Origin: Escarpia spicata
Taxonomy: Eukaryota > Annelida > Polychaeta > Sabellida > Siboglinidae
Reading direction: 5' to 3'
NCBI GenBank assembly: GCA_963995525.1
Contig: OZ023214.1
Coordinates: 31,369,518-31,433,517 of the forward strand
DNA: 64,000 nucleotides
In this document: positions 1-14,000 of the stretch, piece after piece
Position numbering within the stretch: the stretch's first letter is position 1
How the letters are laid out: each line of letters begins with the position of its first letter
The notes under the pieces: generated by a model
Told to the model about the DNA's origin: nothing
Database searches by the model: none
What the model saw: the letters and a program-made list of their open reading frames with translations, nothing else
Translations under genes and position numbers: made by a program

Positions 1-297
1 ATGGTCTATTTATTGTAGCAATCATCCTTCCCTCTGCAGTGACAGAAAATGGTGCAACCGACTTCATTTGCCTAGAAGCTACACCTCTTGGTGGCACATG
101 ACATGTTTCGCTGCTGCAGCCACATTTTATGAGCTCTGACGGGCTGTGACACGGTCGCCAGTCATTACGGCATTGGAAAGGGCATCGTGCTGAAGGTTCT
201 GAGAGCAGATAATCAACTTGTCCCATGTACCAACAAGCATAAGCATAAACAAGTGTGTTTGTACATTACTGAAGTTTAATGCATGTTGTTTCTTGCA

Positions 298-600
298 GGT
301 GGCGTGGTGTTCGATGTGTTCGGCGACAGCTCGCTGTCCGTGGAGCAATACCACAAGCTGTTGGCGTAGACAACAGCCTTCATCTTGGCAGGCTATAAAC
401 TGAGTGACTGTGAATCCCTCCAAGCAGCGCGGGTCAAAGTGTGGCAGGACAAGATGAGACGGAACGCTCTTGAGCCTCCAAGCTCTGCTCCCTTCCTCCA
501 AATGAGACAGCATTCAGAGAGAACAGCCTATGTGGTCATCTGGCGGGATTGCTTCAAGACAGACCCTCCTAGCTGCGTTGAGGCAAGACGGAATGATTGA
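298..600 (+). pseudogene. C-terminal fragment of a recurrent animal mobile-element gene (plus-strand piece)
   Basis: The plus strand reads VVFDVFGDSSLSVEQYHKLL, a stop, then a run including SDCESLQAARVKVWQDKM, LEPPSSAPFLQMRQHSERTAY and KTDPPS. From memory this matches the C-terminal part of an uncharacterised, multi-copy animal protein family that also has a 'DDTDVFVLLLH' motif and a 'HALTGCDT' motif. The central part of the same family lies on the opposite strand just downstream (514-2,881), so this piece is inverted relative to it, with the junction near 575-590. One in-frame stop at about 367-369 shows decay. I cannot assign a biochemical function or a transposon class. Family assignment is by motif recall, not by a search. 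Confidence 0.5.
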
Positions 601-2881
601 GATGTTCCCCTGCACAGTCGCATCGATGTCAATAACGGCTCGACCCTTCAGTGGCGACTCTAGATAGACATTGCCCGCGATTATCACTCCGCCATGGCGG
701 AAATGTAGCAGCAGTGCAAACACGTCAGCGTCATCCGCCACTACGACGAGGGCCTTGTCAACAGCTGTATGACGAGCAGCTTGAAACCACACAGAGCATC
801 ACATATTGCAGTAACAACAGTACTAAGGCAACCAACAATCGTTTGTGATGAATTGCTGACAATAAAGCTACCAATGGTATATGTCACCTGCTGCACAATG
901 ATGGTGTCAGCCTCCTCCTGAGTAGTCCTCAGATCCTGACGACAGATCAGCACTCCAGTGTCAGTGTCACCAGCAGGACCGGGCAACTCAGTCGGAACAG
1001 AATCAGGGTCCGTGATGATAAGAGTGTGAGCGACGGGGTCGTTCTTGTGACCTTTCAGATCCTGGATGATCATATTGATGATCTGAACCTTGTTGTACGT
1101 CACAGAGAAGAGAAGTGACTGCGCAGGCAGACAAGATGGGTGCTTCAGTCTGAAAACTCGCCTCGCTCCCTTCTCCCGTCATTTTAGTCAAATATATATA
1201 TAATTTGTCGACTGGCCATGCTATACAAAAAATTATGTCAACCAATAAGATATTGCATGGCTGACCCTATCCATAGCAGTGATCCATATATTACCTGTCA
1301 AAGATAAGATAGACATCTGATGTCGATCCTGGTAATGTATGACGTGCTTGCGGAATGCGTCGATGTATAGGCCTGCACTGTGACATTGCCGCCAGGAAAC
1401 TCCGCAGCCCAGAGCACTGCACACCCATCGAGAAACATGGCACTATTCTTCAACCCTCTGCTCGACCTTCCCACTGCTAGTTCGTTCTTGAGGACTCTCT
1501 TGGTTGTAGTGCGCATCAGCTCTTCATCGTCGAACACATATGTGGGAACAGGTGCGAGCTCCGTGGTCAACATGTCACATATAGTTGACTACAGGCATAA
1601 GCTTGAAGGCCAAGGGCTCGGGCATAAAATATCCTGATGTCCACGATCTTCTGACATTGATAGCCTTGTTGGCAGTCCAAGTGACGACAGTGACCTTGAC
1701 TGGTGCATGAAAGGCCTCAGGCCGCCCCGCCTCGAACACCTCCTGCTGTTTCTTGCCAACTTCAACTGCCTGGTCAACATTGATGGTTGCAATATTGATT
1801 AAGCACTTGGGATGCTCCTTTGGGTTGAGCGGGTCAATGCACTCAGCCAGGTTGTCACGAAGTGCTCGGCGGTCCATTCCATCTGTCTTTATACGTGCCT
1901 TGCTCTCCTCTTATCTGCACGTTTACTGCGTCACGGTCCCGCATCTCCTCGAGGCCACTGGTGAGTGAGAGGCAGTCGTGATAGCTGTTGGCCCAGGTCT
2001 TGATGCTCTCTGGGTTTATTGTTGACCCCATATCGACCTCTGCAATATAGTTTTTGGCAATAGTTTTTGTGACGCAATAATAACACAGACTATTAAATTG
2101 TGAATTAATAAATAACACTACAGGATAAATAATCATGGATATAGTTGTCACAATCATTATTATGATCATGACCATAATCACTACAGGCGCACCTGGTCGA
2201 TCCATATGTCCCTTCTTCATCCTAGTAATCTTAATCCCCATATCACTTCAGATGCCGTTCCACAGTCCAGCCCGCAGATGGATCGTGTGGTCCTCTTATG
2301 AAGTCCTCACGCACATAATCGGCCAGCCGCTCCATCATGCAGAGGTACGCAACAACATGGCGGAGGTATTGGTGATGCTCGGCTGCGAAGAAGAGAGGGA
2401 GACACTCCTCGACATACTTGATGTGCAGGACGAAAGAGGGCGTTGTATTGCGTATTGCTTATGTGATATAGTGAGATGAGTGAGATTATAGTATACCCTG
2501 TACTGAATAGATGATTGTAAAGTAGCTATAGTTTTATAAATGACATGATTTGTTCACCTTCTCGCTCTGCTCAGATGAACTTCATGCATAGGAGGGTGGA
2601 TCGGATGATGACATCGATCCAGAAATTGGCCGTCCTGCTCTGTGTGCTGAGAATGTCCTCCATAGATAAGATGTCGTTCTCAAGAGGTGGTGCTGGATCT
2701 TGGGTGAGGATTGGGTGCAGAACTCTTCAGTGAGCACCACAAGGGCACGGAAATTCCGCGGATATTTTTTCCCGGAGAGCATTTTAGCCACACCAGCAAA
2801 TTCGGCACCAAGGCAACAGCGGGAGGGATGTCGACAATAAATGTAGCAGCTTAATCTATTCGCATGCGCCGTTGTTCGCAT
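514..2881 (-). pseudogene. Degenerate mobile-element gene with PIN-like DDxDVFxLLLH motif
   Basis: Read on the minus strand from 2,881 downward, pieces appear in the expected order but in shifting frames. At about 2,455-2,255 there is YVEECLPLFFAAEHHQYLRH then RLADYVREDFIRGPHDPSAGWTVERHL. At 1,877-1,575 there is LAECIDPLNPKEHPKCLINI and VGKKQQEVFEAGRPEAFHAP. At 1,573-1,298 there is TELAPVPTYVFDDEELMRTT and the SAMFLDGCAVLWAAEFPGG region. At about 935-870 there is EEADTIIVQQV, and at 792-514 VVVADDADVFALLLHF followed by RAVIDIDATVQGNISIIPS. The acidic DDADVF stretch resembles PIN-like nuclease cores, but that is inference. Stops and frameshifts separate the pieces, so this is a dead copy. A third fragment lies at 38,230-38,590. 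Confidence 0.55.
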
Positions 2882-3419
2882 TATATTTTCACAGCTGCGC
2901 GCGCGTACTGCTTTCTTACGCTGATCTACTTATGAAGCGCCCTCCCTACATTCTTCAAGTTGGCTGATCGTTTTTATTTAGATTCCTGTTGTTAAGACTT
3001 AATTTTCTGTAAATTATTGACTTATTTAACTACTATGCAGTTCCAATCCACATCTATGTTTTTTATAATTGAAATGATGTATACATTGTTTATGTCCTTC
3101 GTTGATGGAACAAATTAAAACAAACGAGATTTCTATAATCCTTAATTTTATTTTTCCCTGGTACCATGACCTTTGACCTTGTTCTTGACCTCAAATTACA
3201 AAAATAACCTCAACAATGGATTGCTCACAATAAATGTAGCTGAAAAAGTGGTATCACTCGTGATTCTAGGCCCATTGGTTAAAAAGTTATTTTCTATAGG
3301 CACCGGTGGCCATATTGGTGGTCATCTTGGATTTCTCGGTTTGCTTAAGGATATCCTCTTCATATCCGCCTGATATTCGTTATAGAGGTCCTAAGGATTT
3401 AGAATCCAGTGAGAAACAA
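2882..3419. other. Intergenic stretch, no gene seen
   Basis: AT-rich sequence between two mobile-element remnants. The part around 3,160-3,400 (ACCATGACCTTTGACCTTG followed by GGTGGCCATATTGGTGGTC) looks repeat-like, but I cannot classify it. Confidence 0.4.
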
Positions 3420-4430
3420 ACTACATCAGTCAATGCAGGGTTAGGCCCAAAAATCAGCTTTGGCTGACTGACTACGTGTAATTTGTCTTTGATATATTGA
3501 GAAAGAGAGAGCCTATTTACTGCAACCAGATATGTAACTTTTCCAATTCAATATTTGTCAACATGACAAGTTCACCTACATCACTATTACTGTAGAACAT
3601 GTTGGTATCATCAGCAAATAAGATGAACTTAGATGTTTGAAACATTTTAAATATCATTTATGTACAAAATAAACAACTTTGAACTTAAAACAGATCCGTG
3701 TGGGACACCACTATATATTTTGAGTATTTCTGAGTCACAATTATCATAGTGAACACATTGACTTCTGTTTTTCAAGTAACTCATAATCCATTTATGTGCA
3801 ACACCACGAATACCATAACATATTGTTTGCCAGTATAGCATGGTTAACCGTATTGAATGTTTTCTTAAGGTCAACAAATATGCCAATGGCATATTTATTA
3901 TTATCGAGAGAATTAGTAATTTGTTCAATCAATTCTATTAAGGCATGTGGTTTTGACATGCTTGATCTAAATCCATATTGACTAGGACTGATTATATTAT
4001 ATTTACTTAGAAAACTATCTAACCTGTCATTATATAATTCCTCCAGTAATTTTGAGAACTGAAACAACAAAGAAATAGGTACGTAATTTGTAAATACTTC
4101 ACCAGATTTAAATATGCGTCAACGGTTTTACAATATGAGCAATACTGTTCTTAATCATGTTCATGTTTAAAGCATTGCAACCTGTTGACATTTTGCCCTT
4201 AACATTTTGAACACTTCTAATAATGTGTTGGTCTAATAATGTATTGGTCATCAACAGGACTTAGAAACATATTTTTATTAAGTTCTTTTCCCAAATAATC
4301 AAATATAGCTACATAATGTTTAGAAAGATTAATTTGTTTTGCAAGATTGGATCCAACATTTGTAAAAAAAAGTTCATTCAATCTAATTGCAGTTTCCTTC
4401 TTGTCATATATCTCTTTGGCATTGTTCATA
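3420..4430 (-). pseudogene. LINE reverse-transcriptase fragment (jockey/CR1-like)
   Basis: Minus-strand reading from 4,430 gives a pre-RT linker (KKETAIRLNELFFTNVGSNL). It is followed by reverse-transcriptase blocks: SKLLEELYNDRLDSFLSKY, SPSQYGFRSSMSKPHALIEL, YAIGIFVDLKKTFNTVNHAI, a frameshift, then GIRGVAHKWIMSYLKNRSQ and the VPHGSVLSSKLFILYINDI block (normally VPQGSVLSP). The catalytic FADDT box is at about 3,625-3,600 and a degraded post-RT stretch continues to about 3,420. The V-P-H and frame breaks mark a dead, 5'-truncated LINE ORF2. A CA/CG microsatellite abuts its upstream side. Clade placement between jockey, CR1 and Rex1-like is uncertain. Confidence 0.8.
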
Positions 4431-4447
4431 AAATAGACAGGACAGGC

Positions 4448-4487
4448 ACGTATGCACACGCGCACACGCGCACACACGCACACACGT
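4448..4487. repeat. CA/CG-rich microsatellite
   Basis: Short imperfect (CA)n tract with interspersed CG (ACGCGCACACGCGCACACAC type), at the upstream edge of the LINE fragment. Confidence 0.8.
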
Positions 4488-5062
4488 TGTGGTGGTCGAC
4501 ACACGTGTACAGCATGATGAACACATGTCCCGTTAACACGGGTATGTTCCTTAATCTACTGTAGATGGCATATGCGTGCACCTATTCAAAGATGTTGTCT
4601 GCTGTCAGTCAAAGCAATATGTTTTTTATTCAGTGTTACCTTCCTGAATGCAGAAGCACATATTTACATATAAAACGATACACGTGAGCATACATATCGG
4701 AACTATGGAGGAAACCAACCTAGCAAGCCAGGTAGCAGATTACGATGTTGTTATTGCGATAACTTGTAACTATACAGTATTATCGCCCACATGTCGAAAG
4801 TGAAACTAAAACGTGTAATTTCCAGGAGATTTGTTTCATTAGTAAGAAACAACGTTGCTGTTTTGCATATAGCCTGTATAGGTCTGAACATTTCGCAAGG
4901 TAGGTGTATAATCGCAAGAGCTCCGATTTGGATATAAACATTGTCACCGATCTGTATAGAGTCGTACTTTTACCAAGTCAAGTGTCGTGACAAGTCCAGG
5001 ACAGGAAGCAGTGTTAATGAACAGGCAAGTAGGCCTTCTATACCTTTTTAGTTTGGTTGTAG

Positions 5063-8000
5063 ATGGATGAGTTGGAGGTGCTGGCTGCAATCTATGGTGA
5101 CGACTGGAAGGTGGTTGATCTTGCCCAAAGAGGCTACAGTATTGATATCAGTAGTGGCAAACACGAGCTGTCGTTACAGGTGATTAGTGGAGGGAATTGG
5201 TAAAATGTCCATGATCAGTCATGTTTTTCTATTTGATTGATGGTCTATCATGAAATTTAAGCAGTATGTGTAAAAAAATATAGTGTTACTAAAACAAAAC
5301 TTACCAGTTCAAATAAAATGTTTGATTTTGCAAACTGAAACATGTGTGCGTTGCATTACCTTTGTGTGTGTGAGACTCATTGGCTGGTATCAGTAACCGA
5401 GTATTCCTGCAGACACAGCTCACGTGCTGCGTTCAACATGTTCTGAAATGGATCCATATTTCTGAACTGCATTAACATCCCTGTGATAATTAACCAGCTT
5501 GCCAGCTTCTCCAACGATGGTGACTGACTTTGTTGATGTGATTCTATGATTAGTACATGATTAATTATCAGAATAATACAACAATTTTCATTGGCCGGTA
5601 AGTGGTGAAAGGGTCAATAACGTGGCTGTACTCTTCCTGCTGCAGATTGCATATATGTCACAATCTCGGATGGATAAATCATAGAATGATAGGGGATTCA
5701 ATTCAAAATAAAAATAATCAAACATGATTGATCACACTAACATTGTGATCAATTCATTGATCGAAAGCATGAACCAATCAACTGTCAACAAAATGTATTA
5801 ATCGCGACAACATTGCTGGTGACATAGACTGTTATGCCATAAACCTGTTTATGATACATTATTGGCTGGGCATTTGCGAAATGTGACTACATGATACATA
5901 ATTATTTTCGCTGTGATACAATTGGATCATCATATAACATATAAACACTTAAAGAAAGCAATCTAGGGGAATTTTCAGTTATAGTGATATATTTCTTTTC
6001 AATGTGGTAATATTTTATGACCTCACCAACGTCACTGAATTCAAAAAATTTTAGATTTTAAAATGAGCCCAACCCTTTGTTGTTTCTCTTAGAGTTTCTG
6101 TCAACATTAGAAGTCTGCAGTAACATTGTTTAGCACAACATATGGCAGACATTTTGTTCAGAAACTATAAGTGTCAATTTATCTTTCAGGTTTCGCTAAC
6201 ACCTGGATATCCCAGTGAAGCTCCACCAATCTACCAGTTCAGGTAGGCCTGGAAACATACACAACCATGGATACAGATTTTGCATAAGTTGTTTATGCCT
6301 GTATACAGATATAATTACAACTGTGTGTGGTGCAGAGATGGATTCAACTGTAACTGATGGATCCAGAATCTTGACGTAATATAATTATAATGCATGAGAC
6401 CTCTGTCAAGCCTTCCTTACTAACTATGTTAACACGTGTACATTATATTATGTCAGCATGATATCTGCTAGTGCTAGATCAGTCTTTCCTGCTTACTTTT
6501 CTACCATAAACAACTTTGTGCTTTGCAACGAAAAACATTTAGGGCAAGAATTTCAACAAAATATACAATAGAATGTCCGACAGCTACAGGTGGTTAGCGG
6601 CCATTTTGTTAGCGTGACGGATCTGGTTGCAGGACAAACAGTGATGTGATGGATCCATCAATTATAATCGCATCATTTGTAATTAATTATATACAGTTAC
6701 ATTACAATTGGTTTGTTGTAGGATAATATAATTGTAATTGAGTTTTTTGTGAGGCTGCATAAGTGACTATTGTAACAACCCAACCCTGGCACAAGAATGC
6801 ACAAATTCAACTAAAACTCTGTCTAAAAGGAATGTAGTTGTACTCATCATGTGAACTATTGTACCTGGTATTGTGATAGAAGTCAGTTAATAGAATGTTA
6901 TATAATAACATTGCATTAAAGAAAATATTGTACTTGAGTTTAATACTTTTATGTAATCGTAATGGCCTGTTAACAAACCTTTGGAGATTTCTGACAGTTT
7001 GAGCAGAATAGGCCAGACTCAGCGCAACATTGTTTTATATGTTAAAGACATTCTGTATGCACTAGAAGAATTAACTAAATAATGCCTGTCTAAATTGGTG
7101 TTGCATTGTCCTATAGTGCACCATGGTTAAGGGGTGAAGAAAGGAAAGAATTATCAGCAATTTTAGAAAACATCTACAGGTAAGTGTATACATCATTGGT
7201 TTTGACATTTTCACTTTTCTTCCGAAAGGTTGTAGGTTTATTCCTGAAAGTTTGGCATGTATTATGCAAACCATCTAGGAGGAAAACATTAACACACCAC
7301 ACACACTAGCTTGATTATAGTTTGATATCCAGTGACAGTTTCTTGATCAACGTGATGATTTCATTGCACCTCTTCTGTGTTTGAAAATTAAAGAGAGCTT
7401 GTCTGCTCTGTTATCCTGGATCATCGCCACAAACCAGGAGCGTAGTAATTGTTATAGCAGGAAGTGTGCTGAATCAGCTGTACTTGTCCCACTTGCGGTC
7501 TTGATTGTAGAAACCAGATAACTGCAACGAACATCAAAAGGCAAGCGCTGTCTGCCTCTATAATAGCTGTTTTTACTATTTGAACGTTGTTTATACAGTT
7601 TGAATGTTTTGTATACAATTTGTACATTTCATGGGCGAAACATTAAAATAGCGATCAGAGTTCTACGCTTACTACTTGGTAAATACAATTTGGTAGGCAG
7701 TAACACCTTCGACATATCTATTCTAGTATTAACAACATTATGTTACAAAATGAGGGACAAACACAATCGGTTTAAGATGTGTTGAATTTCGATACATGTA
7801 TTTCATTAATGTCATTGCAGTGAAAATATCGGTGAGAGCGTTATCTACCTGTGGGTCGAGGGTGTCCGAGAGTTTGTCCAGTCAAGGCTAGAAGGAAACA
7901 GTGAGACAAGCCGAGTTGACGAAATGGCATCACGCAGACGGGAGGTAGCTGACACAGTAACGCCAGACGTAGGTGAAGGAGATTTGGCAACAGCCATGAA

Positions 8001-11000
8001 GGTGACTGAAGCTGATGGGGATGTGGAAGGAGACGATGTGGAGGTAGTAGAAGACTGGAGGTTCTACGAGAACAAGAAGAACAACGAAGGGAAGGACGCA
8101 GGTGAGATTTCTTCAGAACTGGTTACTAATTTGCGTTCCACTTATTAAATGAGATATGGTTAATTTAATTATTTCATAATTCGGTAAACAAGTGTAGTGT
8201 AGGTGTACATCTCTTAATTCTGAGGCTCTTTTAAGGGCTGTGAAAAAGTTAATGACTGAACAAGTATGTTTACAATTTTGATTTTGTATATTTTACAGGT
8301 AGTTTTTAATTTTAATATTTTATAAATGGTTTTTATTTTTAAATAAACTAGGAAAGTGCCTTTGAGTTAAGGCTGGAAAGTGTCTATGGAAATATTTGCA
8401 ATTGATAGAATGAAAGTCTGATGTAAAATTCCTGACATAATGTTTGCATTAAAATCCAAAAAAATTGCATGCATGTTGTAACCAGCTCTTGGAGTCAAAG
8501 CTTACATACTACAGCATCAAGAACAACATGTAGTTATATTACCAAAAAAGGCCTTGAGATATATTAAAACTTCACTAATGTGTACAATATATCATAGTCA
8601 CTATTTCTGTCAATATATGTTAGCATTGCCTGTTCGCGTTATGTAAAATAAAACATTACGTATTTATGCTGTACAACATACACCACTATGCTTATACAAT
8701 TTACATCAGTATATACAGTAAATCATTATTTAAGTCAAGTCAAATAGTTTATTCAAACAAATCAAACATGATGAATGCACAATTAAATATACACATCAAA
8801 TTTATGACAAGTTTGAAAGGAGAAACATTGAAGTAAAAATAACATTGAAGTAAAAATACGTCATGTTACTCCTTTGTCGATATGTAAATATCAACAAATA
8901 AGTTATCACAATTTACTGCATAAATTTGTATCACTAATGATTCACTATGCTTATCTACCAGCATAGAAATTGTGAGTCAAGTAAGCATTTGAAAAGTCAG
9001 TTAGTACTAGGTAAATTTGTAGGTCTGTTTCATTCCAGTGGACAGCTGCCCTGTCATTTATCATGGCGAATATCTACATGACAGGAAAAGTAAATTTCAA
9101 GGCCACATAGCAGCTGTCACAAGTGAAGCTGAGGTAATTATATCTTTGTTACATCTTTCTGTTATGTGGAATGATGTTTCCTGGAATCCAATGGGACACA
9201 AGGCTTGAATCCATCGATACAGAACGGTGTATGGCTAAATGTCATAATATCCATGGAAAGAATTAATGATAGGTAAAATCTGTGTCACAAGGCATAATAT
9301 CTGTGGACAGCCTATAATATTCATGGAAAGAATTCATGATATCATATGTAAAATCTGCACACAATATCACAAGATGTTTATATGTGTGAAGAAAATGTCG
9401 CAAGAAAAAACAGTATTAATTGGGGTTGATCTATGAAGGCTAATTGAGAAACAGCTGCATCAGTCAACCAATTAGCAATAGCTTCAGTACAAATAAATTA
9501 ATGCTAACACAGAATGTGGTACATACTGCTTGTGATATGTAGTAGAATCTCCAGCCTGATGCATGGGTTATACAGTGATAATTGCACAATTTGTGTACTT
9601 TTCTACTTCAGGTGGCACAAGTCATGGATACGATTCTGGCAGACAGGCGATGTGCGGCTGCCACACACAACATTCAGGCCTACAGGTACAAAATAATTGC
9701 CTGCTTCATTCCTAATGTAAAGGTAGGAATCTCGATAAAATGTTAAGATTTTCTTTGATACACATGAGAGTGTAGTACATCATGTTGTTATTTGATACAC
9801 ATGAGAGTGTAGTACATCATGTTGTTATTTGATACACATGAGAGTGTAGTACATCATGTTGTTATTTGATACACATGAGAGTAGTACATCATGTTGTTAT
9901 TTGATACACATGAGAGTGTAGTACATCATGTTGTTATTTGATACACATGAGAGTGTAGTACATCATGTTGTTATTTGATACACATGAGAGTGTAGTACAT
10001 CATGTTGTTATTTGTACACATGAGAGTGTAGTACATCATATTGTTATTAAAAAAATTTGATTTAACTATGTTATTACAGTATAACCTGTCTTGGGCAACC
10101 ATCCCTTCAGGGCTGAAAAAACGGTCCCAATAGAGATCGTTGCCCATGGCAGGTCAGATAACAGAAAAGATGGTCGACAGGAACCAAGAAAGCAGTCCAA
10201 GACAGGTGGTCATCCAAAACAGAGAACAACATTTTCTCTGCATTTCACGAATATGCTCTTAAAGTCATCATATGTTTGGGCGTGAAGTTTTCCGTTAGTT
10301 TCACAATGGAACATCATTTTAATAATTGGGTATTAATAGATTGAAAATGTAGTCCAATAACCACTTTTCAACCATCTTTCCCTTGTTTGCTCACTGGATG
10401 TCAGAAGAGCCAGAATGTAATATAAAAGATGCCACCATGTTACAGAACAGTATTTCCGTGAGACCAATGAAAACATGGAAATTTTTTTAGAGTTTTTGAT
10501 GAGAATTCGTATTAGCTCGAATGTTATTGTAATGGTACCCTGCTCTTTGGTGGATTCGGAATTTTTATGACTGTTTTATTGACGTGAGATGCTCATTTCA
10601 GAGTTTTACTGAAACCTGCTGATGAGAATCACGTGGCAACCTACTTGACGAACTATGTGGATGATGGGGAGAAAGGAGCCAGTATTCAGATGCTTCGACT
10701 ACTTGAAGTAAGATACTTGGTGGTGTTTCAGTTAGCTGGTGCAAAGAGTGTTACATGTGTCTCCATAGTTCTAATTGTATGCTCAGATGATTTAAAAACA
10801 ACATTTGTGAATTCCTTGTTTGTGCACATCTCATTTCAAATAATGTTTGTAAAAAAAATCTGTGTAATATCCACTACAAGCTGGTAGCTACTTTGTTCAA
10901 TGTTTGCCTGAGGTTTTTGTAAAATCATCAGACAAATTGTTAACTTATTTTCTTCTCATCTAAGAAGCAATACAAAATTGGAAACCTAATCTGAATGCGC

Positions 11001-14000
11001 AATACAGGTACTCACACGTTTCTGTATTGATGTTATTGAATTTCTTTGTTCTCTCAAATACCCTGTCAAATTAAGGTAGCTTGGCCGGGTATCATGTCAG
11101 TTGATTTCTTAATTTGTTTCTTCATAGAACATTAGTAGGTGTCAGTATGAACGTGTGTACTATTAAAAAAACCAAGGCAGTAGCGCCATATGTCACCAAT
11201 CCGTCCTTTAAAAACTAGTATTTTAGTGTGTCTGTGGAAAGTCCCTTTTCAGATTCTAAGAAACTGACGATGTTTCCATAGTGACGATCACGTGTGCGTC
11301 AGCCCAGTTCAAACATGAATTCATTCACCATGAATGCCGATCATATAGTCTAGTTATTCTCATGCCACTATGTTGTTGTATTATAATTACCTAAATGCAT
11401 CATGCTGTCAAATCACCAAATATTGGCGGTAGTTTTGTTTATTCTCCATAATGCCCGACCTCAGCCGCCAGTTGCAATGACACGTGATTGACCCCAGCAG
11501 GTGTCAATCAATCTTGTCTACCACAACAAGTTCAACACATGGCCTTTTGTAACACAATATCATTAGACAACTTGGCAGGAAAACTTTGGGGGGAAATCTC
11601 AGTAATAGTCTGTCAAATCGTGTCGAAATAAGCCACATGCCAGTAAAAAAGTTACATTTCTAAGCAAAAAACAAGCATCTGGTGACACTTATATTATCAG
11701 TAACAACCAGGAAGTATTACTTAATGTAACTTTTTATAAAAACTACAATACTTACAAAGCCATAACATGGCATATGAACTTGACTTGTGCAGCCACAGAA
11801 AAAGCCCTAATAATATACAATCTTCACGAAATGGTCTACTCAAATATTTTATTTCCTTCACTGCCATGCATATAGTCTCCACTAAACATGTCAACATTTT
11901 ACTTCAATCATAACCCTTAATGATGTGTAACCATGATTCACCAAAAAAACATTTCATTAATCATTACAAACTCACAAAATAGTCAAAAGGACTTCGGGGC
12001 CTCTTGACCAATTTTTTTGTGTTGTTTGGTTTGGTCTCTGATGTTACTACTCCTGCTTTTCCAAAAGCAGACTGCCACATTAAGTGACCAGTTGCAACAC
12101 TGCTTGTTCTTGAAAATATTGAAAAAAGAGTGCATACTTTTGTTAAAATCATTGTAAGAGTTTACGTCTTGGATACAGTAATTAGATAGTATGAATAGTC
12201 TTATGCTATTATACATAACTTTGAACGACTTTCGTTATTTGTTTGTGAAATTCAGAAGGGATTCGGTCAAAAATAACGTTTTTGATGATTTCATCAAAAA
12301 TTTAATAATATGTACCAATTATCAAGCATGTTGCAGAGGATTCTAGAAAAGTATTATGTTTGAAATTATACAACAAATACACAGCTATTTCTTGTTTTTA
12401 AATAGCACAACATGTTTTACCCTTCTCCATTGTGGAGAATGATAAAATTGTTATAGACACATTTTCATATTAGTTATGATGACGACTGTAAATGGATGTA
12501 GTTCATGGATAGATATGAACAATGTTGTCATACTCGCATATGTAACAAACACGTAGTTCATGGATATGAACAATATTGTCACACTCGCATATGTAACAAA
12601 CACGTAGTTCATGGATATGAACAATATTGTCACACTCGCATATGTAACAAACACAAAATATATAGTGTTTTTCAATTTTATATCATGCTACTTTGCAAAT
12701 CATGACTTTACACAGTTGCAAGTCTGCTTTTTGCAGTTGATAATCATCCACTGACCATGTGTTTGTAGAGTATGGGTGCAACAAACGTCATTGTCATTGT
12801 GACACGGTGGTATGGAGGTATTCACCTTGGGCCTGACCGGTTCAGACACATAAACGCCATCTCAAGGAAACTACTTGAAGAGCACGGATACCTCCAACAC
12901 AAAGTCAGTACTATGAGGTTTTACTGGGGTCATGCAATTTTCATCAATACCTTATACTAATAATGCAATTATTACCAATAAATTCCAATTCAAATTGAAC
13001 AAACATCAGTGTCAATTCAATTAATTTTGTAAGATTTTCGGCTTAGTTCACAATACAATTTAAATAGCACACAACCAGCGTCTACAACTCACAGAACAGA
13101 GCTTTTAGAACATTAGGACTTCTTCACTTGAAAAAGGTTTATGACAACTACTAATGACAATATATGAGAAAGCTAATTATTTTGCCAAAGCAGTTGCAAT
13201 GATTACAGTCACAAACCTTAAAACAATTCAGATTTGTTAGTATCTGTTTGAACTGTTTGTGTTTGGTAACACTCGGGAAGCTGTAAACAATGCACTGACA
13301 ATTGCCAAGCCATTATAGTTCTAATCAAAGTGTCCGAACTACAAAGTTAGCTGCGAGATATGGGTCTGTTCCATTTAAAAAATCTAATTTGTTAACATCT
13401 GTTTTAACTGTCTGTGTTTCAACTATCTTATATTTAGTAGCACTCAAGAAGCTGTGCACAATAAACCGACAATTGCTAAGCGATAATTGTTAATATATTC
13501 CTGATCTAAATAATTGTACTTGTAATCATACATTTTAACAATAATCGATTACATTTGGTAATGGACTAACCCCATCTCTGACACCTACTTGTAGTCCGCC
13601 TGGAGCGGATGAAGCCAGAATAGGGAGATACAGCCCTGTCGGCACAAGCAACACAGCCCCCTCACTTTGTTTCAATTCCTGCATAATCTGGTTTTATTTC
13701 TCTTAGTTCAATTAAGTTTAACACACTTTTATGTCTCAATTCTAATTCATTTCATAAGGAAGTGAGATTGTGGATGTTATTTACAAATATCAGTGTAACC
13801 CAAATATTATTATGAACAAATATTAATAATTTAAATAACGGCCTACTTAGATGTCCATTAATTTAGTTAATACTGCAAGTATTAGTAATTGAACTGGACA
13901 AAACAATGTGTCGATAGAGTTCGGCATTAAAAGGTAAACATGCCTTTACCTCGGTCAAAATTATTATTTCTGTTTCTGCTTGTCCTACATTCCTGTGGCT

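Noticed and set aside
9754..10048. CRISPR-like regular repeats
   Set aside because: A contiguous 37-bp minisatellite without spacers, inside an intron.
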